From: Pseudomonas prosekii
GTDB lineage: Bacteria; Pseudomonadota; Gammaproteobacteria; Pseudomonadales; Pseudomonadaceae
Direction of reading: 5' to 3'
Assembly (NCBI RefSeq): GCF_900105155.1
Contig: NZ_LT629762.1
Span: forward strand, 5,961,501-6,025,500
Length of the DNA: 64,000 nucleotides
The position numbers and the translations under genes are program-made. Position 1 is the stretch's first letter. The number at the start of each line of letters is the position of its first letter. The notes under the pieces are model-generated. The model saw only the letters and a program-made list of their open reading frames with translations, ran no database searches and was not told the DNA's origin. Shown here piece by piece: positions 54,144 to 62,805 of this stretch.

Positions 54144-54584
54144 CTGTAGGAGCAAGGCTTGCCCGCGAAGAGGTCGTATCAGTCGGCATCAATGCTGAAT
54201 GACCCACCGCTTTCGCGAGCAAGTTCAGCTCCTACAAGGGCCGAGCCAGACACAAAACCTGTAGGAGCAAGGCTTGCCCGCGAAGAGGTCGTATCAGTCG
54301 GCATCAATGCTGAATGACCCACCGCTTTCGCGAGCAAGCTCGGCTCCCACAAGGGCCGAGCCAGACACAGAACCTGTAGGAGCAAGGCTTGCCCGCGAAG
54401 AGGCCGTATCAGTCGGCATCAATGCTGAATGACCCACCGCTTTCGCGAGCAAGCTCAGCTCCCACAAGGGCCGAGCCAGACACAGAACCTGTAGGAGCAA
54501 GGCTTGCCCGCGAAGAGGTCGTATCAGTCGGCATCAATGCTGAATGACCCACCGCTTTCGCGAGCAAGCTCAGCTTGTACAAGG
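54144..54584. repeat. tandem array of four 115-bp REPIN units
   Basis: Units start at 54144, 54259, 54374 and 54489, exactly 115 bp apart. Each contains GTAGGAGCAAGGCTTGCCCG, a spacer, and the inverted GCGAGCAAGCTCAGCTCC, plus the linker CAAGGGCCGAGCCAGACACA. Copies differ by a few substitutions (for example GTTC or GCTC in the second arm). It is a tandem duplication of a REP doublet together with its flank, between argH and the permease gene. Confidence 0.9.
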
Positions 54585-54626
54585 ATTTGTGGTTGGCCTG
54601 AATCACCCAGTTTACGGAGAACCCAT

Positions 54627-55505
54627 ATGAGCCAGACTCAGGCAGAACGTCTCCAGTCGGAGCGCAAACTGGCGGAAAACCAGTTCGATATCACCCAGTA
54701 CCACCACGTGCCACGGCGTTATTACGGGCGGATCTTCTTCGCCACCATCATCGTCATCGCCATCCTCGGTTTGGTGCGCGCCTTCGCCGAAGGCAAGATC
54801 GAATGGTCGTACATCGGCCAATTCGTCACCTCACAAGCAATTTTGTGGGGTTTGTTCAACACCATCGTCATGGCCGTGCTGGCAATGGCGCTGGGGATTG
54901 TCTTCGGGGTGATCACCGCGATCATGCGCATGTCGGCCAACCCGATCCTGCGTTACGTCGCGCTCACTTACACCTGGCTGTTTCGCGGCACGCCGCTGAT
55001 CCTGCAATTGCTGTTGTGGTTCAACCTGGCGCTGATTTTCCCCACCATCGGCATCCCCGGCCTGTTCGAAATGGACACCGTGAGCCTGATGACCCCGTTT
55101 GTCGCCGCCCTCCTCGGCCTGAGCATCAACCAGGGCGCCTACACCGCCGAAGTGGTGCGCGCCGGGTTGTTGTCGGTGGACACCGGCCAGTATGAAGCGG
55201 CCAAGTCGATCGGCATGCCGCGCCTGCAAGCGTTGCGCCGGATCATCCTGCCGCAAGCCATGCGCATCATCATTCCGCCGGTCGGCAACGAGTTTATCGG
55301 CATGGTCAAAATGACCTCGCTGGCCAGCGTCATCCAGTACTCGGAGCTGCTCTACAACGCGCAGAACATCTACTACGCCAACGCCCGGGTCATGGAACTG
55401 CTGATCGTCGCCGGTATCTGGTACCTGGTTGCGGTCACCGTGCTGTCCTTTGGCCAAAGCCGTCTGGAGCGTCGTTTCGCTCGCGGCGCCGGCAAGCGTT
55501 CTTGA
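54627..55505 (+). CDS. polar amino acid ABC transporter permease
   Basis: A 292-residue inner-membrane permease of the HisM/GlnP family. An N-terminal cytoplasmic segment and one helix precede the five-helix core. The motif '[20 protein letters not shown]' is the EAA loop that contacts the ATPase. GGAG precedes ATG 54627. A single permease is present, so it likely forms a homodimer. It is followed immediately by its ATPase gene. Confidence 0.92.
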   Translation: MSQTQAERLQSERKLAENQFDITQYHHVPRRYYGRIFFATIIVIAILGLVRAFAEGKIEWSYIGQFVTSQAILWGLFNTIVMAVLAMALGIVFGVITAIMRMSANPILRYVALTYTWLFRGTPLILQLLLWFNLALIFPTIGIPGLFEMDTVSLMTPFVAALLGLSINQGAYTAEVVRAGLLSVDTGQYEAAKSIGMPRLQALRRIILPQAMRIIIPPVGNEFIGMVKMTSLASVIQYSELLYNAQNIYYANARVMELLIVAGIWYLVAVTVLSFGQSRLERRFARGAGKRS

Positions 55506-55515
55506 GGAGTCGATC

Positions 55516-56280
55516 ATGAGAAACATCGTCAAGGCCGTCAGCCTGAACAAGTATTACGACCAGTTTCACGCGCTCAAGGACATCAACATCGAAGTCGAAC
55601 AAGGCGAAGTGCTGTGCATCATTGGCCCGTCCGGCTCGGGCAAAAGCACCTTGCTGCGCTGCGTCAATCAACTGGAGAAAATCGACAAGGGCGGCCTCTG
55701 GGTCGATGGCGAGCTGGTTGGTTATCGCGTCGTCGGCAACAAGCTGCACGAACTCAATGAATCGCAGATCGCCCGCCAGCGCCTGTCGACCGGCATGGTG
55801 TTCCAGCGTTTCAATCTGTTTCCGCACATGACCGTGCTGCAAAACATCATCGAAGGCCCGTGCCAGGTACTCAAACGTTCGCCCAAAGAAGCGCACGAAG
55901 AAGCCGTGGAATTGCTCGCCCGCGTCGGCCTCGCCGACAAACGCAACAGCTACCCGATTGAATTGTCCGGCGGTCAGCAGCAACGCGTGGCGATTGCCCG
56001 CGCGTTGGCCATGCGCCCCAAGCTGATGCTGTTCGATGAACCCACTTCGGCACTCGACCCGGAACTGGTCGGTGAGGTGCTGTCGGTGATGCGCGATCTG
56101 GCGCAAACCGGCATGACCATGATCGTCGTCACCCATGAACTGGGCTTCGCTCGCGAAGTGTCCAACCGAATGGTGTTTATGGACGGCGGGCAGATCGTGG
56201 AGGCTGGAAGCCCCGAAGAAATACTAATAAGTCCGCAAAACCCGCGCACCCAAAGCTTCATTTCTGCCGTTCGAACCTAA
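55516..56280 (+). CDS. polar amino acid ABC transporter ATP-binding protein
   Basis: A 254-residue ATPase. Walker A 'GPSGSGKST', signature '[15 protein letters not shown]', Walker B '[14 protein letters not shown]' and the H-loop 'VTHELGFA' are intact. GAGGAG lies before ATG 55516, ten bases after the permease stop. Energises uptake through the preceding permease. Confidence 0.95.
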   Translation: MRNIVKAVSLNKYYDQFHALKDINIEVEQGEVLCIIGPSGSGKSTLLRCVNQLEKIDKGGLWVDGELVGYRVVGNKLHELNESQIARQRLSTGMVFQRFNLFPHMTVLQNIIEGPCQVLKRSPKEAHEEAVELLARVGLADKRNSYPIELSGGQQQRVAIARALAMRPKLMLFDEPTSALDPELVGEVLSVMRDLAQTGMTMIVVTHELGFAREVSNRMVFMDGGQIVEAGSPEEILISPQNPRTQSFISAVRT

Positions 56281-56332
56281 GCGCCAGCCTCGCTACCAAG
56301 AGCTGCGTCAAAACACTCAAAAGAGAACGACC

Positions 56333-57157
56333 ATGAAGAATTTCGTAATCCCTGCAGTACTCGCCGGCCTGATGGCTTCCAGCGTCTCCTACGCCGCCGA
56401 GTTGCCGGCGAACATCAAGGAAAAAGGCGAGATCGTTGTGGCGATCATGCCAAACTACCCGCCGATGGATTTCAAGGATCCGGCCACCAACACCCTGACC
56501 GGCCTCGACTATGACCTGGGCAACGCGCTGGCCGAGCGGCTGGGCGTGAAGATCAAATGGCAGGAAACCGGCTTCGAGCAAATGATCAACGCGCTGACCA
56601 CTGACCGCGTCGACATGGTGCTCTCGGGCATGACCGACACCGCCGAGCGCCAGGCCAGCGTGACGTTTGTTGACTATTTCACCAGCGGCCCGCAGTTCTA
56701 CACCTTGCAGAAGAACAAGGATTTCAACGAAATCACTGATCTGTGCGGCAAGAAAGTCGGCACCAGCCGCCGCACCACGTTCCCGGCGGAAATCGCCGCG
56801 TACAGCCAGGCCAATTGCGAAGCGGCGGGCAAACCGGCGATCGTGGTGATCGGCACCGAAGGCTCGGCAGACGCCCGCGCGCAATTGCGTCAGAGCCGGA
56901 TTGACGCGGCGATGCAGGGCAGCGAGACGCTGTCCTACCTGAAGACGCAGGAAAAGGACATGTACAAAACCGTCGGCCTGCCGATTTCCGTGCAGTTCAC
57001 CGGTCTGGGCGTGAGCAAGAAAAAACCCGAGTTGAGCGAAGCAGTGAAAGTCGCGCTGCAAAGCATGATCGACGACGGCAGCTACCAGACCATCCTGAAA
57101 AAGTGGGACCTGGAACTGGGCGCGATCAAAACCGTGACCATCAACGCCGGTAAATAG
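56333..57157 (+). CDS. polar amino acid ABC transporter periplasmic binding protein
   Basis: A 274-residue solute-binding protein of family 3. The signal peptide ends 'SVSYA'. 'GEIVVAIMPNYPPMDFKD', 'GLDYDLGNALAERLGVKIKW' and 'VDMVLSGMTDTAERQASVTF' are family signatures. The substrate is probably a cationic or amidated amino acid given the ASL and deacetylase neighbours (inference). Confidence 0.93.
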   Translation: MKNFVIPAVLAGLMASSVSYAAELPANIKEKGEIVVAIMPNYPPMDFKDPATNTLTGLDYDLGNALAERLGVKIKWQETGFEQMINALTTDRVDMVLSGMTDTAERQASVTFVDYFTSGPQFYTLQKNKDFNEITDLCGKKVGTSRRTTFPAEIAAYSQANCEAAGKPAIVVIGTEGSADARAQLRQSRIDAAMQGSETLSYLKTQEKDMYKTVGLPISVQFTGLGVSKKKPELSEAVKVALQSMIDDGSYQTILKKWDLELGAIKTVTINAGK

Positions 57158-57178
57158 TCCTGGAAGGGTTGCAACCCA

Positions 57179-57406
57179 TGTAGGAGCAAAGCTTGCTCGC
57201 GATAGCGGTGGGTCAGGCGACAGAGATGTTGAATGTGCCGACCTCATCGCGAGCAAGCTCGCTCCCACAGGGGTTGGCGGTGAGGCACAGGTTGTGATCC
57301 GCCCAAAATCCAATGTAGGAGTGAGCCTGCTCGCGATAACGGTGGGTCAGGCAACGAAGATATTGAATGTGCCGGCCTCTTCGCGGGCAAGCCTCGCTCC
57401 TACGGG
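57179..57406. repeat. two REPIN pairs
   Basis: REP doublets at 57179-57271 and 57314-57406, each GTAGGAG...GCTTGCTCGCGAT facing GCGAGCAAGCTCGCTCC or its GC variant. They fill the gap between the binding protein and the deacetylase genes. Confidence 0.8.
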
Positions 57407-57443
57407 GGGCGGTGTTTAAACGAAAATTGCTGGGGTGCCACTG

Positions 57444-58292
57444 ATGTCCTCCTCGATACAACCCACCTGGCCGGCGCCGCACGGGGCCTGCCTGGCGCTG
57501 GCCTTTGACCTCGATGGCCCGACCGGCGATGCGATGCTCAATGGCTCGATCTGGCACAAACCCGAATACTTCGGTTTCGGCGGTTACGGCCCTTACCGCG
57601 CGCTGCCGCGCATTCTCGATCTACTCGACGCCTTCAACATCCCGACGACCTTCTTCGTCCCCGCGTGGGTCGTGGAAAACTGGCCGAAACAGTGCCAGGC
57701 CATCGTCGAACGCGGGCATGAAGTCGCCTATCACGGCTACAAACACGAATCCTTCTACGCCCTCACGCTCGAACAGCAAAAGGACGTGATGAAGAAGTCC
57801 CGCGACGTCTTCTGGAAACACCTGAACATCCGCGCCGAAGGCTTTCGCACGCCGTCCGGCGACTGGCGCGCGGAAACGCCGGCAATGCTCGTGGAGGCCG
57901 GCGTGACCTACTCCAGCAGCATGCGCGGCGATGACCGGCCGTACCTGGTCAACGTCCCCGGGTTCGACACGCCACTGGTGGAAATCCCCGGCCGCTGGGA
58001 AATGGACGACTACGCCTCCCTCGCCTATACCCGCGCGCCGGACTTCCCGTCGGGCCTGGATCGCACCGCCAGTTACGCACTGACCCTCGACAACTGGTGC
58101 CGCGAATTCGACGGCGCGATGGACGAAGGGCTGTGCCTGACCACCCTGTTCCACCCCAAGATCACCGGCAAACCGGGGCGCATCCTGTTGCTGGAAAAAC
58201 TCTTCGAACACATGCGCCAGCGCGATGACGTGTGGTTCGCCACGTGCCGCGATGTCGCCCAATGGTGGCTGAAGGAGCATCACCATGACTGA
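57444..58292 (+). CDS. polysaccharide deacetylase family protein, metal site intact
   Basis: A 282-residue NodB-like (CE4/PuuE-type) amidohydrolase. The first motif 'FDLDGPTGD' supplies Asp22/Asp24. The second, 'YHGYKHES', supplies metal ligands His97 and His101, and 'FRTPSGDW' is motif 3. Members remove N-acetyl, formyl or ureido-type groups from small molecules or sugars. No signal peptide, so cytoplasmic and likely acting on a substrate imported by the upstream ABC system. ATG 57444 preferred to GTG 57435. Overlaps next gene. Confidence 0.87.
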   Translation: MSSSIQPTWPAPHGACLALAFDLDGPTGDAMLNGSIWHKPEYFGFGGYGPYRALPRILDLLDAFNIPTTFFVPAWVVENWPKQCQAIVERGHEVAYHGYKHESFYALTLEQQKDVMKKSRDVFWKHLNIRAEGFRTPSGDWRAETPAMLVEAGVTYSSSMRGDDRPYLVNVPGFDTPLVEIPGRWEMDDYASLAYTRAPDFPSGLDRTASYALTLDNWCREFDGAMDEGLCLTTLFHPKITGKPGRILLLEKLFEHMRQRDDVWFATCRDVAQWWLKEHHHD

Positions 58293-59184
58293 TCGCATTG
58301 TCTGGCCCGAAAGCGTCTGGCCCGAAGGTTATCGCTGCGCCGTGGTGCTGACCGTCGATTACAACGACATCCACGGCATCCTCACCCAAGCCCCGGAAGT
58401 CGCAGGGCGCGACAAAACCCTGTCCGTGTGGCGCTACGGCAGCCAGCGCGGGGTCGAGCGTTTGCTCGGGTTATTCGCCGAACTGGGCGTGTCGAGCAGT
58501 TGGTGCATTCCCGGAATCGTCGCCGAAGAAAATCCCGAACACCTCAAAGCCATTCAGGCCGGCGGACACGAAATCGCCTGCGCCGGCTATCGCCATCAGA
58601 ACTACGACAACCTGTCGTTGGCCGAGCAAAGCGCCGACATCGCCAAGGGTTGCGCCGCCCTCGCCGCGCTGACCGGCCAGCGCCCCGTCGGTTTCCGCAT
58701 TCCCGCGGGCAACGGCGCGCCGGGCTTTATCGAGGCGTTGAGGGATCAAGGGATTCGCTGGTCGTCTTCGTGGCGCGGCGATGACCTGCCCTTCGCCCAC
58801 CCGACCGCACCAGAGGTGATCGAACTGCCGCTGCATTACGAGTTGGAAGACGAACCGTACTTCGCCTTCAACCTCAGCCCGGCGGTGCCGCCGGCGCAAT
58901 CGCGGATCGCGTCGTACAGCCACACCCTGGGCAACCTGCAAATGGACTTCGCCGGGTTTCACCGTTTTGGCCTGTGCTACGTGCTGCGGTTGCACCCGGA
59001 AATCATCGCCACACCCGGCAGAATCGGCGTGTTACGCGAGTTGCTGGCGGGCATTCAGCAGCACAACGACGTATGGATTGCCAGCGCTGGCGAAGTCGCG
59101 CAATGGTGGGCGGATTCGGCGGTGAAGGTCACCGAGGATCACCCGGCGGCGGTGTATGAACGCCACTACCGGCATTACCAGTGA
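58285..59184 (+). CDS. polysaccharide deacetylase family protein, metal ligand missing
   Basis: A 299-residue paralogue of the preceding protein, overlapping it by eight bases. Motif 1 is 'LTVDYNDIHG'. Motif 2 reads 'IACAGYRHQNY': the first metal His is Ala100, while His104 is kept. The core fold blocks 'GFRIPAGNGAPGF' and 'SSSWRGDDLPF' remain. It may be a catalytically weak or inactive partner that pairs with the upstream enzyme, or use another metal geometry. Cytoplasmic, no signal peptide. Confidence 0.85.
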   Translation: MTDRIVWPESVWPEGYRCAVVLTVDYNDIHGILTQAPEVAGRDKTLSVWRYGSQRGVERLLGLFAELGVSSSWCIPGIVAEENPEHLKAIQAGGHEIACAGYRHQNYDNLSLAEQSADIAKGCAALAALTGQRPVGFRIPAGNGAPGFIEALRDQGIRWSSSWRGDDLPFAHPTAPEVIELPLHYELEDEPYFAFNLSPAVPPAQSRIASYSHTLGNLQMDFAGFHRFGLCYVLRLHPEIIATPGRIGVLRELLAGIQQHNDVWIASAGEVAQWWADSAVKVTEDHPAAVYERHYRHYQ

Positions 59185-59221
59185 TGAGCGAGGTGATCCC
59201 GATAATGGCTGTCGTGAGTGC

Positions 59222-59328
59222 GATCGTTCCCATGCTCCGCGTGGGAATGCAGCCCGGGACGCTGCGCGTTCCAAAAGCGGACGCAAAGCCTCCATCGACG
59301 CACTCCCACGCCGAGCATGCGAACGATC
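59222..59328. repeat. palindromic intergenic element, second class
   Basis: GATCGTTC at one end and GAACGATC at the other enclose imperfect arms (CCATGCTCCGCGTGGGAATG facing CACTCCCACGCCGAGCATGC). A related palindrome recurs at 63960. This differs from the GTAGGAGC-type REPs elsewhere in the window. Confidence 0.6.
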
Positions 59329-59356
59329 TTCATTAAATAAGGACATTTGCCCCACC

Positions 59357-60532
59357 GTGGCCACTTACTCGCTCGTTATCCGCCGCTTGATGATCTGCTC
59401 GCTGACCATCGTCGTCAGCCGCGCCATCACCAGTCCGTTGCTCACGCTGTTCCTCAGCAACAAACTCGGGCTCAACCAACAGGACGTCGGTCTGCTGCTG
59501 GGCATCGCCGTGTTCATCGCCACACTCTTGGCGCTGTACGGCGGCTACATCATCGATCGCCTGGAAAAGCGCCGTTTGCTGATCCTCGCCATGCTCTCCA
59601 GCGCCATCGGTTTCGTCTTGCTGACGTTCGCCGACAACCTTTACCTGACCACCGCGACCCTGGTGATCACCGAAACTGCCTCAGCGTTATTCCTGATCGG
59701 CTCGAAGGCGATCCTCAGCGAAAACCTGCCCATGGGCCAACGCGCCAAGGCGTTTTCCTTGCGTTACACCTTGACCAACATCGGCTACGCCACGGGCCCG
59801 ATGCTTGGTGTGGTGATCGCCGGGGTCTATCCGATTGCGCCGTTCCTGATCGCTGGCGGCATCGCGTTTTTCAGCATTTTCCTGATGAGCGGCATTCCCA
59901 AAGATCCGGCGCAGAAGCCCGCGATCGGCCAGCCGCAAAGTTTTCTGAAAACCCTGACCACCCTGAAGAACGACCGCACGCTGATCATGTTCACCCTCGG
60001 TTGCCTGTTCAGCACCGTGGTCCACGGCCGTTTCACCTTGTACCTGTCGCAATACCTGCTGGTGACCCAGGATTCCAAACGCGCCCTGCAAACCATGGCC
60101 GCCCTGCTCGCCTGCAATGCGCTCAGCGTGATTTTGCTGCAGTACCAGATCGGGCGTTTCCTCAAACGCGAGCAATTGCGCTACTGGATTGCCGGTGGCA
60201 CCAGCCTGTTTGTGCTCGGGCTGATCGGCTTCAGCATCGCCGACAGTCTGGTGAGCTGGTGCGTGGCGATGTTCATCTTCACTCTCGGCGAGATGATCAT
60301 TTACCCGGCGGAATTCCTCTTCGTCGACACCCTGGCCCCGGAAGAATTGCGCGGCAGTTATTACGGCGCGCAAAATCTCGCGGCGCTGGGCGGCGCGTTG
60401 AGCCCGGTGATTTGCGGCTTTCTGTTGATGCACACACCGGCGCCGACCATGTTCTACGCGCTGTGTGGATTGACCGCGATTGGCGGGTCATTGTGTTTCC
60501 TCGCCGGGCGTCGCGTGGCTTCACTGCAATAG
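59357..60532 (+). CDS. MFS transporter
   Basis: A 391-residue major-facilitator protein with twelve predicted helices, opening 'VIRRLMICSLTIVVSRAITS'. The loop between helices 2 and 3 ('YGGYIIDRLEKRRLLILAML') is the MFS motif A. The start is uncertain: GTG 59357 with AAGGA about 15 bases upstream is used, because the longer frame reads through a repeat element; ATG 59390 is an alternative. It resembles multidrug or small-molecule exporters of the MdtH type. The substrate is unknown. Confidence 0.87.
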   Translation: MATYSLVIRRLMICSLTIVVSRAITSPLLTLFLSNKLGLNQQDVGLLLGIAVFIATLLALYGGYIIDRLEKRRLLILAMLSSAIGFVLLTFADNLYLTTATLVITETASALFLIGSKAILSENLPMGQRAKAFSLRYTLTNIGYATGPMLGVVIAGVYPIAPFLIAGGIAFFSIFLMSGIPKDPAQKPAIGQPQSFLKTLTTLKNDRTLIMFTLGCLFSTVVHGRFTLYLSQYLLVTQDSKRALQTMAALLACNALSVILLQYQIGRFLKREQLRYWIAGGTSLFVLGLIGFSIADSLVSWCVAMFIFTLGEMIIYPAEFLFVDTLAPEELRGSYYGAQNLAALGGALSPVICGFLLMHTPAPTMFYALCGLTAIGGSLCFLAGRRVASLQ

Positions 60533-60625
60533 AACTGCACTGAAGCTGCATTAATATGAATTTGTCAGCAGCTTGCAGGCGCGGCAAACTGTGCGCGTTC
60601 CTCCCCCAATAGCAGGGACACCTTC

Positions 60626-60662
60626 AAGGGCTTTCTGGGTTTCCCAGTTAAGCCTTTTTTTT
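60626..60662 (+). terminator. Rho-independent terminator after MFS gene
   Basis: GGGCTT...CTGGG-TTT-CCCAG...AAGCC followed by eight T, a two-part stem with an AT-rich internal bulge. It separates the MFS and HPP genes into different transcripts. Confidence 0.85.
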
Positions 60663-60694
60663 GCCTCACTTTTTGTCACGGAACATTCGTCATC

Positions 60695-61390
60695 ATGCTT
60701 GCTCGCTGGTTACCTGCCGCCATCAATACCCGTCCCTCCGAATGGAGCCGCGCTGCCATCGGCATGTCCCTCGGCACGCTGTTCAGCGTCTGGTTGTGCA
60801 GCCAGGTGTTTGGCATTCAGGTCGCGCAGCATTTGGTCGGCCCGTTGGGTGCGTCGGCGGTGTTGCTGTTCGCGGTGTCTTCCGGTGCCCTCGCCCAGCC
60901 GTGGTCGATTCTCGGCGGCTATTTCAGCGCCGGCGTGGTCTCGCTGCTGGTCGCGCATGTGCTCGGGCGCACGTTGGGCAGCGCGTGTCTGGCGGCGGGA
61001 ATGGCGGTGGTCTTGATGTGCTGGTTGCGTTGCCTGCATCCGCCGGCCGGAGCGTTGGCGCTGCTGTTGGTGCTGGCCGACCCGGCGACTATCGCGCTGG
61101 ACTGGAAAGCCCTCGCGCCGGTGATGCTCAGTGCGGCAGCGATGCTGCTGAGTGCGTTGGCGTACAACAACCTGACGCGGATTCGTTATCCAAAACGCCC
61201 GGCGGAACCCGCGCCAGTGCTGCCTTCGGCCGACAGTCAGGCGATCACCGCCGAGGATTTGAAACGGGCCCTGGCGGACATGGAAGCCTTTATTGACGTC
61301 ACCCCCGAAGACCTCGAACAACTGATCCACGCCAGCGAACTGCACGCCAAACGCCGCAGCATCAGCGAAGTGCTCAGCAGCAGAACCTGA
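60695..61390 (+). CDS. HPP family membrane protein
   Basis: A 231-residue inner-membrane protein. Four or so transmembrane helices carry the family signature 'LRCLHPPAGALALLLVLADP' (about 109-128), followed by a soluble C-terminal tail ('AEDLKRALADMEAFIDVTPE'). Some HPP proteins are nitrite or small-anion transporters in plants and cyanobacteria (family knowledge). It has its own transcript, bounded upstream by a terminator. The bacterial role is unclear. Confidence 0.9.
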   Translation: MLARWLPAAINTRPSEWSRAAIGMSLGTLFSVWLCSQVFGIQVAQHLVGPLGASAVLLFAVSSGALAQPWSILGGYFSAGVVSLLVAHVLGRTLGSACLAAGMAVVLMCWLRCLHPPAGALALLLVLADPATIALDWKALAPVMLSAAAMLLSALAYNNLTRIRYPKRPAEPAPVLPSADSQAITAEDLKRALADMEAFIDVTPEDLEQLIHASELHAKRRSISEVLSSRT

Positions 61391-61422
61391 CACCCCGCAA
61401 TACTTCACTAACCCCCCGACTC

Positions 61423-61517
61423 CTGTGGGAGCCGAGCTTGCTCGCGATAGCGTCCTTTCAGACACCATCGATGTGCCTGAAAGATTGAAATCGCGAGCAA
61501 GCTCAGCTCCCACAGGG
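61423..61517. repeat. REP palindromic pair (REPIN)
   Basis: CTGTGGGAGCCGAGCTTGCT facing GCGAGCAAGCTCAGCTCCCA across about 45 bases, after the HPP gene. Confidence 0.75.
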
Positions 61518-61643
61518 TTTTCCGTGGCTGTCGCAAAAGTGTTCAGGGGCGATCTTCGGATTTTGCGCTAAGGTAAAAATGCAGAAAGAACCTGCACGTA
61601 TCCCGGTTGTACATCGCAAAATTGCACTGTTACGATCCGGCAT

Positions 61644-61659
61644 CGCTCGCGCGCGAGCG
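61644..61659. promoter_or_regulatory. 16-bp perfect palindrome upstream of acyl-CoA operon
   Basis: CGCTCGCG-CGCGAGCG, 36 bp before the hydratase-family start and next to an AT-rich patch (TATATAAAA). The position is right for a repressor operator overlapping the start of transcription. Confidence 0.45.
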
Positions 61660-61695
61660 CGTATATAAAAGAACAATAAAAGCAGGGAGTTATCG

Positions 61696-62802
61696 ATGAC
61701 TGCTCAGGTTTCATCTAAGGAGATCAAAGCCATGGATGCCATGCAAAATGCCGTTCTGGCCGAGGTTCGCAACCATATCGGTCACCTGACCCTGAATCGC
61801 CCCGCCGGCCTCAATGCGATCACCCTCGACATGGTCCGGCGCCTGCAACGCCAACTCGACGCCTGGGCCGAAGATCCGCAGGTCAACGCCGTGGTGTTAC
61901 GCGGTGCCGGCGAGAAGGCCTTCTGTGCCGGCGGCGACATTCGTTCGCTGTACGACAGCTACAAAAACGGCGACACGCTGCACGAAGATTTCTTCGTCGA
62001 GGAATACGCCCTCGACCTCACACTCCACCACTACCGCAAACCGGTCCTCGCGCTGATGGACGGTTTTGTCCTTGGCGGCGGCATGGGTCTGGTGCAAGGC
62101 GCCGACCTGCGCGTGGTCACCGAGCGCAGCCGACTGGCGATGCCGGAAGTGGCCATCGGCTATTTTCCCGACGTCGGCGGCAGCTACTTTCTGTCGCGCA
62201 TTCCGGGCGAACTGGGGATTTACCTCGGCGTCAGCGGCGTGCAGATTCGCGCGGCGGACGCGCTGTATTGCGGCTTGGCCGACTGGTACCTGGAAAGCGC
62301 CAGACTGGGTCAGCTCGATGAGCTACTCGATCATCTGGAATGGCACGAAACGCCACTCAAGGACCTGCAAGGCGCGCTGGCGAAAATCGCCGCGCAGCAA
62401 TTGCCCGACGCGCCGCTGAGTGCGCTGCGCCCGGCCATCGACCACTTCTTCGGCCTGCCGGATGTCGCGAGCATGGTCGAGCAAATGCGCGAAGTGACGG
62501 TCGCCAACAGCCACGAATGGGCCAAGTCCACCGCCGATCTGCTGGAAAGCCGTTCACCGCTGGCCATGGGCGTGACCCTGGAAATGCTCCGGCGCGGACG
62601 CAAGTTGAGCCTGGAACAATGCTTCGCCCTCGAGCTGCACCTGGACCGTCAATGGTTCGACCGTGGCGACCTGATCGAAGGCGTGCGCGCCTTGCTGATC
62701 GACAAAGACAAACAACCGCGCTGGAACCCGCCGACCTTGCAGGCGCTGCACGCCGAGCACGTCGAGAGTTTCTTCAGTGGTTTTGCGCAGAGCGGGAACT
62801 GA
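61696..62802 (+). CDS. enoyl-CoA hydratase/isomerase family protein, probable 3-hydroxyisobutyryl-CoA hydrolase
   Basis: A 368-residue crotonase-fold protein, about 100 residues longer than true enoyl-CoA hydratases, as in 3-hydroxyisobutyryl-CoA hydrolases. 'LTLNRPAGLNAITLDMV', 'AFCAGGDIRSLYDSYKNGD' and 'GFVLGGGMGLVQGADLRVVT' form the CoA site and oxyanion hole. 'AMPEVAIGYFPDVGGSYFLS' has the Glu/Asp pair typical of the hydrolase. AGGGAG precedes ATG. With the acyl-CoA dehydrogenase next to it, it points to valine catabolism. Confidence 0.9.
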   Translation: MTAQVSSKEIKAMDAMQNAVLAEVRNHIGHLTLNRPAGLNAITLDMVRRLQRQLDAWAEDPQVNAVVLRGAGEKAFCAGGDIRSLYDSYKNGDTLHEDFFVEEYALDLTLHHYRKPVLALMDGFVLGGGMGLVQGADLRVVTERSRLAMPEVAIGYFPDVGGSYFLSRIPGELGIYLGVSGVQIRAADALYCGLADWYLESARLGQLDELLDHLEWHETPLKDLQGALAKIAAQQLPDAPLSALRPAIDHFFGLPDVASMVEQMREVTVANSHEWAKSTADLLESRSPLAMGVTLEMLRRGRKLSLEQCFALELHLDRQWFDRGDLIEGVRALLIDKDKQPRWNPPTLQALHAEHVESFFSGFAQSGN

Positions 62803-62805
62803 GTC

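Noticed and set aside
54144..54584. Regularly spaced repeats resembling a CRISPR array
   Set aside because: The period is 115 bp with nearly identical sequence throughout and no unique spacers; each unit is a REP doublet and no cas genes are nearby.
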